From assembly GCA_017556805.1 (NCBI GenBank), contig JAFYMC010000005.1:1-55485 (forward strand): a stretch of 55,485 nt of DNA. Direction: 5' to 3'. The notes under the pieces were generated by a model. The model was not told the origin of the DNA and did no database searches. It saw only the letters and a program-made list of their open reading frames with translations. The translations under genes and the position numbers were made by a program. This document shows, in pieces, positions 20,760 to 30,905 of this stretch; position 1 is the first letter of the stretch, and every line of letters begins with the position of its first letter. Source of the DNA: Lachnospiraceae bacterium (lineage in GTDB: Bacteria > Bacillota > Clostridia > Lachnospirales > Lachnospiraceae).

Positions 20760-23705
20760 TTACTCACTTCTTAATGCAATTACCGGATCCTTCTTTGCTG
20801 CCACCTTAGACGGGAACAAGCCTGCGATAAAGGTAAGAAGCATACTGATACCTACCAAAATCACACCCGCAAGCGGCGGAAGCACCGCATTTAAGTTTGC
20901 GATACCGGTTACCGCATGAAGAATAATATTGATGATTACAATAAATCCGAGGGTCACCAGGATACCGATGGCACCGGATACAAATCCTACGATAATCGTC
21001 TCCGCATTAAACACACGGGAAATATCCTTCTTGGAAGCACCGATTGCTCTGAGGATACCTATTTCCTTGGTACGCTCCAATACGGAGATGTAGGTAATAA
21101 TACCGATCATGATGGAGGATACTACCAGGGAAATTGCCACAAACGCAATCAGCACGTAGGAAATCGCATTGATTACCGTAGTAATGGAGGACATAAGAAG
21201 TGCCACGTAATCGGTGTACTCAATCACATCTTCCTCCGCTGCATTTTCATTGTACTGTGCAATTAAATCCGCAATCATATCTTTATTTTCAAAGGTCTCT
21301 GCGTAAATATTGATCGCAGACGGGCTGTCCGGGTCCGCATAACCGAGAAGCTTTAAGTTCTCCTCGTAGGTTGACTCGGAATATGCCTTCGGAAGATACT
21401 CCTCGTAAAACTTCACATACTCCTCCGTAGTAAACCGTGCCATATCAAACATACCGGCCAGCTGCTCCACAGTCATGGTTCCCAGGTTCGCCTGTACACC
21501 CTTTGCATACTGCTCTGCCACCATTGCCGCAAGCACCTGATATGCATAGGTCTGTACCTCCTCGGCACTCATCTCTGCCACATAGCCCTGTACCTGCTCC
21601 GCTTCCACTGCCATCTGCTGGGCAAATGCCTGCACCAGCATTCCGCGAAGGGCCGTATCATCCATGGTTGCCATCTGTGCACTTACCGCCTCCGCAAGAT
21701 AGCTTTCCGACGGAGTCGCCATAATGGTGCCGTATAACTCTGCCTTTTTAGAATTATCAAGACCCGCGAAATATGCCTTTACCGCAGCTTCCTTCTCCTC
21801 TACGGAAACCTCTTCCTCTTCTCCGGTCTCAAACGGAAGTCCGGAAATCGCATCTACGGTCGTATCCGCAAGCTGTGCCTTTAAAATCTCGGAGCCTGCG
21901 TTCTGCTCCATCACATACTTGGTCAGCTCTGTGGTATAAGCGATTGCACCGGTCATGGACGCGGAGGTAGCATCCTCGTTCGGCCGAAGGATACCGACCA
22001 CCTTTAAGTCTACGCCCTTTTCGTCATACAAATAGGAAAGTCCCGCATCGGAAGCGGATAAATCCACATAGCTTCCGTTTGTCTGCTTCTGATATTTTAA
22101 TGCACTCGGAATCACACGGAAGGTCATTCCGCAAATTTCCTCATAGGTCCAAGGACCGAGATCCTGAGACACCTGCTTACCTGCCATAATGTCCTGGGTG
22201 GCTTCCATCATCACATCCATAGTGGTCAGACCAAGGGCATACAGTACCATATCACTGACTTCATTGTTTCTGTCCACCAAAACCACTACTTCATTATAAG
22301 CATCCGGCCATTCGCCGTGAATCAAATCGTACTGGTCCTTTACGGTCTGGCTGATGAGTTCTCCGTCTTCGCCGGTCATCATCTCGTTCCAGACATCCAT
22401 TCCCACCATCATGGAGCTCATGCTTTCCATCATGGTGCTGGCCATACCGAAAGAGCTCATCATCATGGACATCAGCTCATTCACGTCAGCCTTTACCACC
22501 TTACCGTCCACATCCTTGGTGTAAACGCTCAGGTCCATATCATAAGAATACTGTACCGAAGAAATATACTGCTTGATTTCCTCGTTTTCTTCCAAATACT
22601 TCTTGAACTTTCTTAAGTTATTGGTCTTTGTTTCCATATCCGTGAGTGCGTTCATCATCTCGTACATGGTAGAATTTGCATATACCTTGTCAAGCTCATG
22701 ATCACTAATCGGATTACCTTCCTTATCCACTCCCATCATAGTTGCAAGAAGCGCGGAGGAATCCACCACTTCCGCTTCCATGGTAATCGGGTAACTGGAA
22801 AGCGTATCTCTCTGTACGGAATCAATATACTCCTGCACACCGGTAGATACCGACAAAATCAGCGCAATACCGATAATACCGATGGACCCTGCAAACGCAG
22901 TCATAAAGGTACGTCCCTTCTTCGTCAGAAGGTTATTAAAGGAAAGAGAAAGCGCCGTAAGGAAGGACATGGAGGTCTTCTTTGCCCTCTTCTCCTTCTT
23001 GGTCTGCTCTATCGCCTGCACCTCTGCCTCGTACGGATCGGAATCGCTAATCAACTTACCGTCAAGCAAACGCACGATACGGCTGGAATACTCCTCTGCC
23101 AATTCCGGGTTATGGGTAACCATGATAACTAACTTATCCTTCGCTACCTCTTTTAAAATCTCCATAATCTGTACGGAAGTCTCACTGTCCAATGCACCCG
23201 TCGGCTCATCCGCCAGTAAAATATCCGGATTGTTTACCAACGCACGGGCAATCGCCACACGCTGCATCTGTCCGCCGGACATCTGATTCGGCTTCTTATT
23301 TAACTGGTCTCCGAGACCTACCTTCTCAAGCGCCTCTTTGGCACGCTTTCTGCGCTCTGCCTTAGAAACACCGGAAAGGGTCAGCGCCAGCTCTACATTC
23401 GCCAGTACGCTCTGGTGCGGAATCAGATTGTAGCTCTGGAATACGAAACCGATGGAATGATTACGGTAACTGTCCCAGTCGGAATCCTTAAACTTCTTCG
23501 TGGATACACCGTTAATAATCAAATCACCCTCGGTATACTGATCCAGTCCGCCGATAATGTTCAGTAATGTGGTCTTACCGCAACCGGACTGTCCGAGTAC
23601 AGACACAAATTCACTCTTTCTGAACTGGATGCTGACTCCCTTTAACGCCGGCACAGTCATATCGCCTACGCGATACTCCTTCTTGATGTCACGTAATGTA
23701 AGCAT
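20760..23705 (-). CDS. MacB-like ABC transporter, fused ATPase and FtsX permease, large extracytoplasmic domain
   Basis: 981 residues; ATG 23705 with AGGAGG. The N-terminal ATPase has Walker A GQSGCGKTT (about 38), signature MSGGQMQRVAIARAL (about 142) and Walker B ILLADEPTGAL (about 160). One TM segment follows (about 268-290), then about 570 extracytoplasmic residues rich in Met, Glu and Ala, then three TM segments (about 860-970) with FtsX-type LGILRAIGASKKDI. MacB-type proteins are mechanotransmitters that move or release substrates outside the membrane, often peptides, antibiotics or lipoproteins. Substrate unknown. The very large insert between TM1 and TM2 is the unusual part. Confidence 0.9.
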   Translation of the reverse strand: MLTLRDIKKEYRVGDMTVPALKGVSIQFRKSEFVSVLGQSGCGKTTLLNIIGGLDQYTEGDLIINGVSTKKFKDSDWDSYRNHSIGFVFQSYNLIPHQSVLANVELALTLSGVSKAERRKRAKEALEKVGLGDQLNKKPNQMSGGQMQRVAIARALVNNPDILLADEPTGALDSETSVQIMEILKEVAKDKLVIMVTHNPELAEEYSSRIVRLLDGKLISDSDPYEAEVQAIEQTKKEKRAKKTSMSFLTALSLSFNNLLTKKGRTFMTAFAGSIGIIGIALILSVSTGVQEYIDSVQRDTLSSYPITMEAEVVDSSALLATMMGVDKEGNPISDHELDKVYANSTMYEMMNALTDMETKTNNLRKFKKYLEENEEIKQYISSVQYSYDMDLSVYTKDVDGKVVKADVNELMSMMMSSFGMASTMMESMSSMMVGMDVWNEMMTGEDGELISQTVKDQYDLIHGEWPDAYNEVVVLVDRNNEVSDMVLYALGLTTMDVMMEATQDIMAGKQVSQDLGPWTYEEICGMTFRVIPSALKYQKQTNGSYVDLSASDAGLSYLYDEKGVDLKVVGILRPNEDATSASMTGAIAYTTELTKYVMEQNAGSEILKAQLADTTVDAISGLPFETGEEEEVSVEEKEAAVKAYFAGLDNSKKAELYGTIMATPSESYLAEAVSAQMATMDDTALRGMLVQAFAQQMAVEAEQVQGYVAEMSAEEVQTYAYQVLAAMVAEQYAKGVQANLGTMTVEQLAGMFDMARFTTEEYVKFYEEYLPKAYSESTYEENLKLLGYADPDSPSAINIYAETFENKDMIADLIAQYNENAAEEDVIEYTDYVALLMSSITTVINAISYVLIAFVAISLVVSSIMIGIITYISVLERTKEIGILRAIGASKKDISRVFNAETIIVGFVSGAIGILVTLGFIVIINIILHAVTGIANLNAVLPPLAGVILVGISMLLTFIAGLFPSKVAAKKDPVIALRSE

Positions 23706-24069
23706 ATTCGCCTCCTATTTTCTGCCTCACAAACCAAAATATAAAATCCTTCTATCTATATGTAGCTTACAAAAGAAAACAATATTAACCATTATAAAAT
23801 AACAGATTGCTTTTTTTTCGTCAATATATTATGAAAAATTTAATAAATTATTTAGGAATATCTTCTTACTCTCCCCTTGCTCGTATCCGCCGCAGGATTT
23901 TCCCCCCCGCGCTTGACGTGATTGACGTGATCCCCTCGTCAGTCCTTTTACTTCCATGATGCGTTCAACGTCCAGCTTCGGTTCCAAAGAATAATACGGA
24001 AAGTATACTCATACTTTGTCAACAAACTTATTGGTAAACCTTTATACATATAACCCAAAAATAATAAAA
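23706..24069. other. AT-rich gap upstream of the ABC gene
   Basis: No convincing gene. It holds a possible long-spacer promoter (23991-24022), a duplicated TTGACGTGA (about 23913-23930) and a stretch of about 50 codons open on the minus strand (about 23840-23990) without a recognisable product, possibly a remnant. Confidence 0.5.
23991..24022 (-). promoter_or_regulatory. Possible MerR-type promoter with a dyad in a 20-bp spacer
   Basis: Minus strand TTGACA (24017-24022), 20-nt spacer, TATTAT (23991-23996). The spacer contains the dyad AAGTATgagTATACTT (24001-24016). Long spacers filled by a dyad are typical of MerR-activated promoters. It points toward the ABC transporter, 285 nt away; no MerR gene is in the window. 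Confidence 0.45.
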
Positions 24070-24106
24070 AAAGTCCGTCGAAAAGTAACTCTTCCCGACG
24101 GACTTT
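24070..24106 (-). terminator. Terminator of asd
   Basis: Perfect 11-bp stem AAAGTCCGTCG / CGACGGACTTT, followed on the minus strand by a T-run. Confidence 0.9.
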
Positions 24107-24122
24107 GATGGTCTGCTATTTC

Positions 24123-25205
24123 TTACTTTGCCTCAATATATCCCTGTGCCTTAAGAAGCTCTGCACAAAGTACTGCGCCGCCTGCCGCACCGCGAACGGT
24201 GTTGTGGGAAAGTCCTACAAACTTCCAGTCGTATACGGAATCCTCACGGATTCTGCCGACAGAAACGCCCATGCCGTTCTCATAATCCACATCCAGCTTC
24301 ACCTGCGGACGATTGTCTTCCTCAAGGTACTGGATGAACTGCTTCGGTGCACTCGGAAGTTCAAGCTCCTGCGGAACACCCTTGAAGTTTACTAACTTCT
24401 CGATGAGCTGCTCCTTGGTTGCCTTCTTTCTGAACTTAACGAATACTGCAGCGGTGTGACCGTTTAATACCGGAACACGGATACACTGACAGGTGATTAC
24501 CGGAGAGGTTGCCGGAACGATTACGCCGTCCTTAATTTCGCCCCAGATACGAAGCGGCTCCTTCTCACTCTTCTCTTCCTCACCGCCGATGTACGGGATG
24601 ATGTTCTCTACCATTTCCGGCCAATCCTTAAAGGTCTTACCTGCACCGGAGATTGCCTGGTAGGTAGTAGCTACTACTTCGTACGGCTCGAACTCAGCCC
24701 AAGCGGTAAGAACCGGAGCGTAGCTCTGAATGGAGCAGTTCGGCTTTACTGCTACGAAGCCTCTCTTGGTACCGAGACGCTTCTTCTGGAAGTCGATAAC
24801 CTTCATATGGTCCGGATTGATTTCCGGCACTACCATCGGAACGTCCGGGGTCCAGCGATGTGCGCTGTTGTTGGAAACAACCGGAGTCTCGGTCTTTGCA
24901 TAAGCTTCCTCGATTGCCTTAATCTCGTCCTTGGTCATATCTACTGCACTGAATACGAAGTCAACGGTTGCAGCAACTGCTTCTACTTCGTTTACGTTCT
25001 TTACGATTAACTTCTTTACTGCTTCCGGCATCGGGGTGGTCATCTTCCAACGATCGCCTACTGCCTCTTCGTAGGTCTTACCTGCGCTACGAGGGCTTGC
25101 AGCCACGGTAACTACCTCAAACCACGGATGGTTCTCAAGGAGAGCAATAAATCTCTGTCCTACCATACCGGTTGCACCTAAAATTCCGACTCTTAACTTT
25201 GCCAT
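24123..25205 (-). CDS. asd: Aspartate-semialdehyde dehydrogenase
   Basis: 360 residues. It reduces aspartyl phosphate to aspartate semialdehyde with NADPH, leading to lysine/diaminopimelate, threonine and methionine. Seen: N-terminal Rossmann motif GILGATGMVGQRF (about 7-19), catalytic cysteine in VKPNCSIQ (about 155) and catalytic histidine region LNGHTAAVFV. The sequence resembles the archaeal/fungal-type Asd subfamily, common in Clostridia, rather than the E. coli type. RBS GGAGG; single-gene transcript with its own promoter and terminator. No lysine riboswitch is visible in the leader. Confidence 0.95.
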   Translation of the reverse strand: MAKLRVGILGATGMVGQRFIALLENHPWFEVVTVAASPRSAGKTYEEAVGDRWKMTTPMPEAVKKLIVKNVNEVEAVAATVDFVFSAVDMTKDEIKAIEEAYAKTETPVVSNNSAHRWTPDVPMVVPEINPDHMKVIDFQKKRLGTKRGFVAVKPNCSIQSYAPVLTAWAEFEPYEVVATTYQAISGAGKTFKDWPEMVENIIPYIGGEEEKSEKEPLRIWGEIKDGVIVPATSPVITCQCIRVPVLNGHTAAVFVKFRKKATKEQLIEKLVNFKGVPQELELPSAPKQFIQYLEEDNRPQVKLDVDYENGMGVSVGRIREDSVYDWKFVGLSHNTVRGAAGGAVLCAELLKAQGYIEAK

Positions 25206-25299
25206 AATAATTTACCTCCATCTTTCAACCGAACTTCTTATTCATTACTTCCTATCGCGTCTCGGTTTGTTTTTCTCTCGCGAACATTTGTCTTTCGCT

Positions 25300-25328
25300 A
25301 TCATACACTCTTTTTATAGAATTGTCAA
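25300..25328 (-). promoter_or_regulatory. Sigma-A promoter of asd
   Basis: Minus strand TTGACA (25323-25328), 17-nt spacer, TATGAT (25300-25305), about 90 nt before the start. Confidence 0.85.
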
Positions 25329-25481
25329 CACCCAATTTGAAATATTTTTAAATTTTGTCATCACTGTCTAAGAATCGACGAAATGTGCCTTCCTTTTTGC
25401 CTATTCTGACGAGGCTTTACACATACGATTCCGCCGTTGCTCCAATTTCATCTTATATCTTCCGGGATATTCTCCCGAATA

Positions 25482-26459
25482 TTATTTTGCCTCCTCCGCA
25501 TAGCTCTCCAGCAGTTCCTCCAGCTCCGCCATGGTCTCCACCGCGTTTACCTTTACCCGAAGCTTTGCGGAATTCGGATATCCCGTGGTATACCAGGCCA
25601 CGTGCTTTCGCATTTCCCGGATGCCGAGGTACTCTCCCTTAAACTCCAACTGCAGCCTTGCGTGTCGCAAAATCGTCTCAATCAGCTCCGCCATCGCCGG
25701 TTTCGGAAGCAATTCTCCCGTTTCCAAATAATGATTCACCCGATGAAACAGCCACGGGTCTCCCTGTACTCCCCGGGCCAGCATAAGTCCGTCACAGCCT
25801 GTGGTGTCTAACATCCGTTTCGCATCCTCCGGGGTAAAAATATCTCCGTTTCCGATGACCGGTATCTTTACCGCCTCTTTTACCTGCCTAATAACCTCCC
25901 AATCCGCTTTGCCGCTGTAATACTGCTCTCTGGTGCGTCCGTGGACCGCAATGGCAGCCGCACCGCTCTCCTCGGCAATTTTCGCCATCTCCGGAGCATT
26001 GGCATCCTCTTTTCCGAAGCCTTTCCGAATCTTTACCGTCACCGGCTTCTTGATTGCCTTTGCGATTGCCTCGATAATCTTTCCCGCTTTTGCCGGGTCC
26101 TTCATAAGTGCAGAGCCTTCTCCGTTATTGACCACCTTCGGCACCGGACACCCCATATTGATATCCAGAATATCAAAGGGCAGCTCCTCGATTCTCTTTG
26201 CCACCTCACTCATAATCCGGGCATCCTCACCGAAGAGTTGCAGCGCTACCGGGCGCTCGCTTTCTGCGGTCTCCAGCATAATTTTTGTATTTTTATTGTT
26301 ATACAGAACTCCTTTCGCACTGACCATCTCGGTATAAATCAGGCTTGCCCCCTGTTCCTTACAAAGACAACGAAAAGGCAGGTCCGTTACACCTGCCATC
26401 GGCCCTAAGGCCAGTATGCCGTTCACTTTTACATTGCCGATTTGTAAACTTCTCTCCAT
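25482..26459 (-). CDS. dus: tRNA-dihydrouridine synthase (DusB-like)
   Basis: 325 residues. FMN-dependent TIM-barrel enzyme that reduces uridines in tRNA. Seen: LGPMAGVTDLPFR at the N-terminus, DINMGCPVPKVV near residue 98, catalytic-loop Cys in the same segment, VKIRKGF, AVHGRTREQ and GNGDIFTPEDA. The gene starts 1 nt after the coaX stop, so the two are one operon, a pairing frequent in Firmicutes. Confidence 0.93.
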   Translation of the reverse strand: MERSLQIGNVKVNGILALGPMAGVTDLPFRCLCKEQGASLIYTEMVSAKGVLYNNKNTKIMLETAESERPVALQLFGEDARIMSEVAKRIEELPFDILDINMGCPVPKVVNNGEGSALMKDPAKAGKIIEAIAKAIKKPVTVKIRKGFGKEDANAPEMAKIAEESGAAAIAVHGRTREQYYSGKADWEVIRQVKEAVKIPVIGNGDIFTPEDAKRMLDTTGCDGLMLARGVQGDPWLFHRVNHYLETGELLPKPAMAELIETILRHARLQLEFKGEYLGIREMRKHVAWYTTGYPNSAKLRVKVNAVETMAELEELLESYAEEAK

Positions 26460-26460
26460 G

Positions 26461-27240
26461 TTACTTCCCCTGTCCTTTGTTACGACGCCATATCAAATAC
26501 AAGCCCTTCATGGTAAGCATCGGGTCATACGTATCAATGTACGCGGTCTCCTCTGCTATAATACGCCCTAGGCCGCCGGTTGCCACTACTTTTACATTCT
26601 GATAACCGGATTCTTCGATCATTTTCTTTACGATATATTCCGTCTGACCGATGGTCCCGTACACAAGACCCGCCTGCATACTGGTGATGGTCTCCTTGGC
26701 CAGGATGGACTCCGGCTTTTTAATTTCAATCTTCGGAAGCTTTGCCGCCTCGTTCCAAAGGGCATTGGCAGAGATCGCAATGCCCGGGCTCGTCACACCG
26801 GACACAAACTCTCCCTCCGCGTTCACCAGGTCATAGGTGGTTGCCGTACCGTAATCGATGACAAGTATCGGTCCACCGTACAATTCATAGCCTGCCACCG
26901 CATCCACCACGCGGTCCGCACCGATTTCCTTCGGATTAGCCGTCACGATCCGAAGCCCGGTCTTTGTCCCCGCCCCCACAATCATCGGCTTGCAATCAAA
27001 ATATTTTAATACGGAATTGGTCAGGGAGTGCATCACATCCGGCACCACCGACGCAATAATCACATCCGTAATCTGTTCCTTCTTTATCCCGCGGTTTTCC
27101 ACCAAACCGCAAAACATCAGACCGTACTCGTCCGAGGTACGTTTCTCTTTCGTCGTCATACGGAATGTCGTCACCAACTCTTCCCCGTCAAATATACCGC
27201 ATGTAAAATTCGTATTTCCCACATCAATGGCAAGTAACAT
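26461..27240 (-). CDS. coaX: Type III pantothenate kinase
   Basis: 259 residues, the usual CoaX length. First step of CoA synthesis. Seen: ASKHA-fold phosphate motif [11 protein letters not shown] at the start, [29 protein letters not shown] and the [10 protein letters not shown] segment. RBS AAGGAG before the ATG. It leads the coaX-dus operon. Confidence 0.95.
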   Translation of the reverse strand: MLLAIDVGNTNFTCGIFDGEELVTTFRMTTKEKRTSDEYGLMFCGLVENRGIKKEQITDVIIASVVPDVMHSLTNSVLKYFDCKPMIVGAGTKTGLRIVTANPKEIGADRVVDAVAGYELYGGPILVIDYGTATTYDLVNAEGEFVSGVTSPGIAISANALWNEAAKLPKIEIKKPESILAKETITSMQAGLVYGTIGQTEYIVKKMIEESGYQNVKVVATGGLGRIIAEETAYIDTYDPMLTMKGLYLIWRRNKGQGK

Positions 27241-27308
27241 ACCTATACTCCTTTCCGTTTCCCGTCAGACACTCCCGCACTCCGCACAGAAGCCCTACAC
27301 ATACACAA

Positions 27309-27336
27309 GAGCGAGGAATAACGTCGGTTATCCCTC
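27309..27336 (-). terminator. Hairpin after the LiaF-like operon
   Basis: 12-bp stem GCGAGGGATAAC / GTTATTCCTCGC with one mismatch and a 4-nt loop, 15 nt after the stop of the 117-residue gene. The T-run after it is poor (TCTTGTG), so its efficiency is uncertain. Confidence 0.55.
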
Positions 27337-27348
27337 GCACCATTTCCC

Positions 27349-27702
27349 TTAATATCCCGGAACAATCAGTTTTCCCGGGTCCTCTCCCAGAAAAAATACC
27401 TTAAAATACAACTCTAAAGACTCCAACAGTTCCTTCTTATCCTCCTGTAGCTTCTTGATCAAAAGGACACTGCCGATTTCATCGTACAACAAATCGCCTT
27501 CATCCGAATTCACCTCAAATACCAGCGTTCCGTCCTCCTCAAACACAAGAGAAAGGATACCGCCCACATCCTCCGTATAAAGAACGCACATAATCTTCAG
27601 TTCGTCCTTTATGGTCTTCGGAAGACCTTCGAAGTCTTCGTTTAAATAATACTTCTGCTCATAGGCATTGCTGACACACAGCACCACACGTCCCTCGTAC
27701 AT
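27349..27702 (-). CDS. Small conserved protein of unknown function (possibly DUF6145)
   Basis: 117 residues, acidic, no signal peptide or TM segment. The start reads MYEGRVVLCVSNAYEQKYYL; I associate this type with a Lachnospiraceae family annotated DUF6145, but from memory only. It follows the LiaF-like gene by 13 nt in one operon, so a role linked to that membrane protein is possible. No catalytic motif is seen. Confidence 0.75.
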   Translation of the reverse strand: MYEGRVVLCVSNAYEQKYYLNEDFEGLPKTIKDELKIMCVLYTEDVGGILSLVFEEDGTLVFEVNSDEGDLLYDEIGSVLLIKKLQEDKKELLESLELYFKVFFLGEDPGKLIVPGY

Positions 27703-27715
27703 AAAAGCCTCCGAT

Positions 27716-28579
27716 TTACTTTACTTCCAAACCGCCGAACAGACAGGTTCCTCTGATAAATACCGTCGGTGTGTTTTCGTCTGCCCCCAGCGGTGCCCTG
27801 GTACCGTTTTCCACACCGCCCAAAATCGGTGTAACGTCCATTACCACTCTGACATCAGCCGGCATAATAATGTCGATTCCGCCGAACACCGCCTTGACAT
27901 CAATGGTAACATTGTTTCTTATCAACGCATTTTTCAGATTCATGTCAATTCCGCCGAATAACGCGGACAAATCCGCTCCGTTAAAGTAAGAATTGTCTAC
28001 CCGGATATCCCGTCCCGAAAACACTGCGGAACACACAATTTTGTCCGTGTCTCCTACGTTCTCGTAAGTCCGGGTATTCTCCTCAATCCTCTCTTCTGTC
28101 CCGTCGTTCTCTTCCGGGATTTCCCGGTATACTGCGCCCTCTACCACCTCGGCATCCGTAACATACTCCACCGTCCCGGAGACTCTCTGCTGTCCGTTTT
28201 CGGACTCTCTCCGGTCAAACCGGTCCTCTGTAGTGTCTTCGCGCTCCGTCTTTCCTGCCTTCTTCGGAAAAATCAGATTCACACCGATGAGTACACAAAC
28301 TGCCGCAATTAACAGTGCCCACAGTTTTTCGCCGCTAAGCACATCCTGTGCCATCAAAAGAAGGAACAGTCCGATTGCGATACCGATTAAGTTTCCTACC
28401 TTCGCTCCGTCCTTACGGAACAAGTTGCAAAAGCACGGTACAATAATAAACAACGTCCACCAGCCGTCAAAGAAAATCGTAAAATCATCAATGAAGCCCA
28501 GTGCCTCTGCCAAATATCCCCCACCGATTACTAAAAAGAGCAATCCCAGGATAATACCGACCGTATTATTTTTCTTCAT
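27716..28579 (-). CDS. LiaF-like transmembrane protein
   Basis: About 287 residues. The ATG at 28579 is favoured because GAGAGG is 8 nt away; the ATG at 28585 is too close. Four hydrophobic segments lie in the first 110 residues (LGLLFLVIGGGYL, WWTLFIIVPC, LIGIAIGLFLLLM, LWALLIAAVCVLIGVNLIF). A charged linker follows, then a beta-rich C-terminus with repeated F/LGGxx motifs (FGGIDMNLKNA, FGGIDIIMP, LGGVEN), the 'cell-wall-active antibiotics response' fold of LiaF/VraT. LiaF proteins inhibit LiaS kinases, but no two-component system is present here. Confidence 0.8.
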   Translation of the reverse strand: MKKNNTVGIILGLLFLVIGGGYLAEALGFIDDFTIFFDGWWTLFIIVPCFCNLFRKDGAKVGNLIGIAIGLFLLLMAQDVLSGEKLWALLIAAVCVLIGVNLIFPKKAGKTEREDTTEDRFDRRESENGQQRVSGTVEYVTDAEVVEGAVYREIPEENDGTEERIEENTRTYENVGDTDKIVCSAVFSGRDIRVDNSYFNGADLSALFGGIDMNLKNALIRNNVTIDVKAVFGGIDIIMPADVRVVMDVTPILGGVENGTRAPLGADENTPTVFIRGTCLFGGLEVK

Positions 28580-28619
28580 ATCCATTACCTCTCTTTATAG
28601 GATTTTTATCTCTGTCTCT

Positions 28620-28648
28620 ATCATACAAGAGGTTTGGTCAAAAATCAA
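28620..28648 (-). promoter_or_regulatory. Sigma-A promoter of the LiaF-like operon
   Basis: Minus strand TTGATT (28643-28648), 17-nt spacer, TATGAT (28620-28625). Confidence 0.65.
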
Positions 28649-28687
28649 ATTAGAAAATGATTAGATTTCTTAGAAAACCCGATGTTC

Positions 28688-29689
28688 CTACTTCTCCGGT
28701 TCGCCGAGAGTCGCAAGCATAACCGCCTTAATGGTGTGCATACGGTTCTCCGCTTCTTCAAATACCACGGACTGCACAGACTCAAACACCTCATCCGTCA
28801 CTTCCATCTCGGAAATACCGAACTTCGCACTGATTTCCTTACCGATGGTAGTCTTTAAGTCATGGAATGCCGGCAGACAGTGCATAAAGATTGCCTGCGG
28901 TCCCGCATTGTCCATCGCTGCTTTGTTTACCTGATACGGAGAAAGCTCCTTGATACGCTCTGTCCAAACGCTGTCCGGTTCACCCATGGATACCCAGACA
29001 TCGGTATACACAACATCCGCACCCTTGGTACCTTCCGTCACATCCTCGGTCAAGGTAATGGTAGCACCGGTCTGTGCCGCAATTTCCTCACACTGCGCAA
29101 CCAGCACCTTATCCGGAAAATACTTCGCGGAGGTACATGCGGTAAAATGCATACCGAGCTTTGCGCACACTACCATCAGGGAATTTGCCATATTGTAACG
29201 GGCATCGCCCATATAAGTCAGCTTCACGCCCTTAATTCTTCCGAGCTTCTCCTTAATGGTAAGCACATCCGCCAACATCTGGGTCGGATGGAACTCATTG
29301 GTCAAACCGTTCCATACCGGTACGCCGGCATACTTCGCCAGTTCTTCCACGATTTCCTGACCGTAGCCACGGTATTCGATACCCTCGTACATGCTGCCCA
29401 GCACTCTTGCGGTATCCGCAATGCTTTCCTTCTTACCGATCTGGGAACCGGCCGGATCCAGATAAGTACAGCCCATACCCAAATCGTAAGCTGCCACCTC
29501 GAAGGAGCAACGGGTTCTGGTACTGGTCTTTTCGAAAATCAAAGCCACATTCTTTCCTGCATGGTAATCCTTGGTCAAAATGCCCTTCTTTTTCTTCTCC
29601 TTTAACTCTGCAGCCAAATCCACCAGATACAAAATCTCCTCCGGCGTATAATCCAATAATTTTAAAAACGAACGTCCCTTTAAATTCAT
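28688..29689 (-). CDS. argF: Ornithine carbamoyltransferase
   Basis: 333 residues. Makes citrulline from ornithine and carbamoyl phosphate. Seen: carbamoyl-phosphate motif STRTRCSFE (about 57), HPTQMLAD (about 134), DARYNMANS for ornithine-side binding, and catalytic HCLPAFHD (about 272). The biosynthetic or catabolic direction cannot be told from sequence. Its ATG overlaps the stop of the upstream FKBP lipoprotein gene by 1 nt (TAATG) and has an AAGGAGG RBS inside that gene, so the two are coupled. No other arginine gene is nearby. Confidence 0.95.
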   Translation of the reverse strand: MNLKGRSFLKLLDYTPEEILYLVDLAAELKEKKKKGILTKDYHAGKNVALIFEKTSTRTRCSFEVAAYDLGMGCTYLDPAGSQIGKKESIADTARVLGSMYEGIEYRGYGQEIVEELAKYAGVPVWNGLTNEFHPTQMLADVLTIKEKLGRIKGVKLTYMGDARYNMANSLMVVCAKLGMHFTACTSAKYFPDKVLVAQCEEIAAQTGATITLTEDVTEGTKGADVVYTDVWVSMGEPDSVWTERIKELSPYQVNKAAMDNAGPQAIFMHCLPAFHDLKTTIGKEISAKFGISEMEVTDEVFESVQSVVFEEAENRMHTIKAVMLATLGEPEK

Positions 29690-30831
29690 TACTCTGCCTC
29701 CTTCTCAACTTCGACAATATTCACAAGAATATGCTCCAGTGCCTTTTCCATCAACATGGACTGGCGAAGAGTTGCTTCATCCTGTACTTCGTATAACTGT
29801 TCCAGCGTCATGTTGTTGCTTGCCGCGTATTCCGCTACCGCTTCGTTATACTCCGTTTCGGACAATTCAATATTCTCGGCCTTTGCCACACAATACAATA
29901 CGATTCTGTCCTGCTCGTAACGGCGAATCTGCTTCTCTACCATGGTCCACAACACTTCGCTTGCTTCTTCACCAAATACCGATTCAAACTCTTCTACGCT
30001 CGTAAATCCGTACATATAGGCATAATACTGCTTCTCCAAATCAAAGGCCGCAGCAATATAGTCCTCATTCAATTTACCGAATTCGGCATTCTCCACCAGA
30101 TAATCCATAATCCCGTTGTACTTTCTCTCCTCGGTCAAAAAGCCCTTGGCATACAAACGGAAATCCTCGGTGGTGGTGTATGCTCCTGAGGTAATCTCCG
30201 TTACAAACTCATCCGTAAACTCCGGCAGTACCTGTGCGGCGGAAGAATGAATCTTTACCTCAAACACAACCTCTTTGCCTGCCATTTCTTCGCTCCAGTA
30301 ATCGTCCGGGAACTTCAAATTCAGGCTCAAAGCATCTCCCTTTTTCGCACCGACCAGACCTTCTTCAAAGCCCTCCATAAACTCTCCGGAGCCCAGTTCC
30401 AACTCCTTACTCGCTTCGGAACCGCCTTCAAAAGCCACCCCGTCTAAGTATCCCACATAATCAATGATGGCAATATCGCCCATCTCTAACGGTCCGTCCT
30501 TTAACTCTCTGACCTTGTTATTTTCCAGTACTTCCTGGACATAGACATCTACATCCGTCTCCGTAATCTTCTCTACCTCAAAGCCCATATACCCTTCCGG
30601 TAACACGGTAGTTGCCACATAGTCATCGTAATTTGTAATCGGCAATTCCGCATAAGCCTGATCCATCTCAGTCGGTGTTGCGGTCGGTCCCGGAGTACTC
30701 GTCGCCGGCAACGTCACATCCGCCGGTGCCTGGGTCGGGTTCTTTCCTCCCGCCGGATTCGTCGTGTTACATGCACAAAGTGCCATACTCATTGCCACAC
30801 AAACAGCAGCAACTAACATCTTCTTTTTCAT
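29689..30831 (-). CDS. FKBP-type (trigger-factor-like) peptidyl-prolyl isomerase lipoprotein
   Basis: 380 residues from ATG 30831, chosen for the RBS AGAGGAAG and the signal sequence [21 protein letters not shown]; an upstream in-frame extension has no RBS. Lipobox L-C-A-C near residue 20, a Pro/Thr linker (about 25-50), an FKBP domain (about 115-200: [20 protein letters not shown]...[20 protein letters not shown]) and a helical C-terminal domain like the trigger factor chaperone arm. It probably folds exported proteins on the outer membrane face, comparable to PrsA. Transcribed with argF. Confidence 0.88.
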   Translation of the reverse strand: MKKKMLVAAVCVAMSMALCACNTTNPAGGKNPTQAPADVTLPATSTPGPTATPTEMDQAYAELPITNYDDYVATTVLPEGYMGFEVEKITETDVDVYVQEVLENNKVRELKDGPLEMGDIAIIDYVGYLDGVAFEGGSEASKELELGSGEFMEGFEEGLVGAKKGDALSLNLKFPDDYWSEEMAGKEVVFEVKIHSSAAQVLPEFTDEFVTEITSGAYTTTEDFRLYAKGFLTEERKYNGIMDYLVENAEFGKLNEDYIAAAFDLEKQYYAYMYGFTSVEEFESVFGEEASEVLWTMVEKQIRRYEQDRIVLYCVAKAENIELSETEYNEAVAEYAASNNMTLEQLYEVQDEATLRQSMLMEKALEHILVNIVEVEKEAE

Positions 30832-30905
30832 ACTTATCTTCCTCTTTTCTAAAAATACATTCATTTTCCATAAACTCCCGCAATCCTGCGAAACCAGAAA
30901 AAAAC

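Noticed and set aside
23830-23990. Possible small gene on the minus strand
   Set aside because: About 50 open codons without RBS, family or convincing start; treated as spacer or remnant.
25206-25330. Lysine riboswitch or T-box upstream of asd
   Set aside because: No AGGGTGG T-box motif and none of the lysine-aptamer signature; leader is only about 90 nt.
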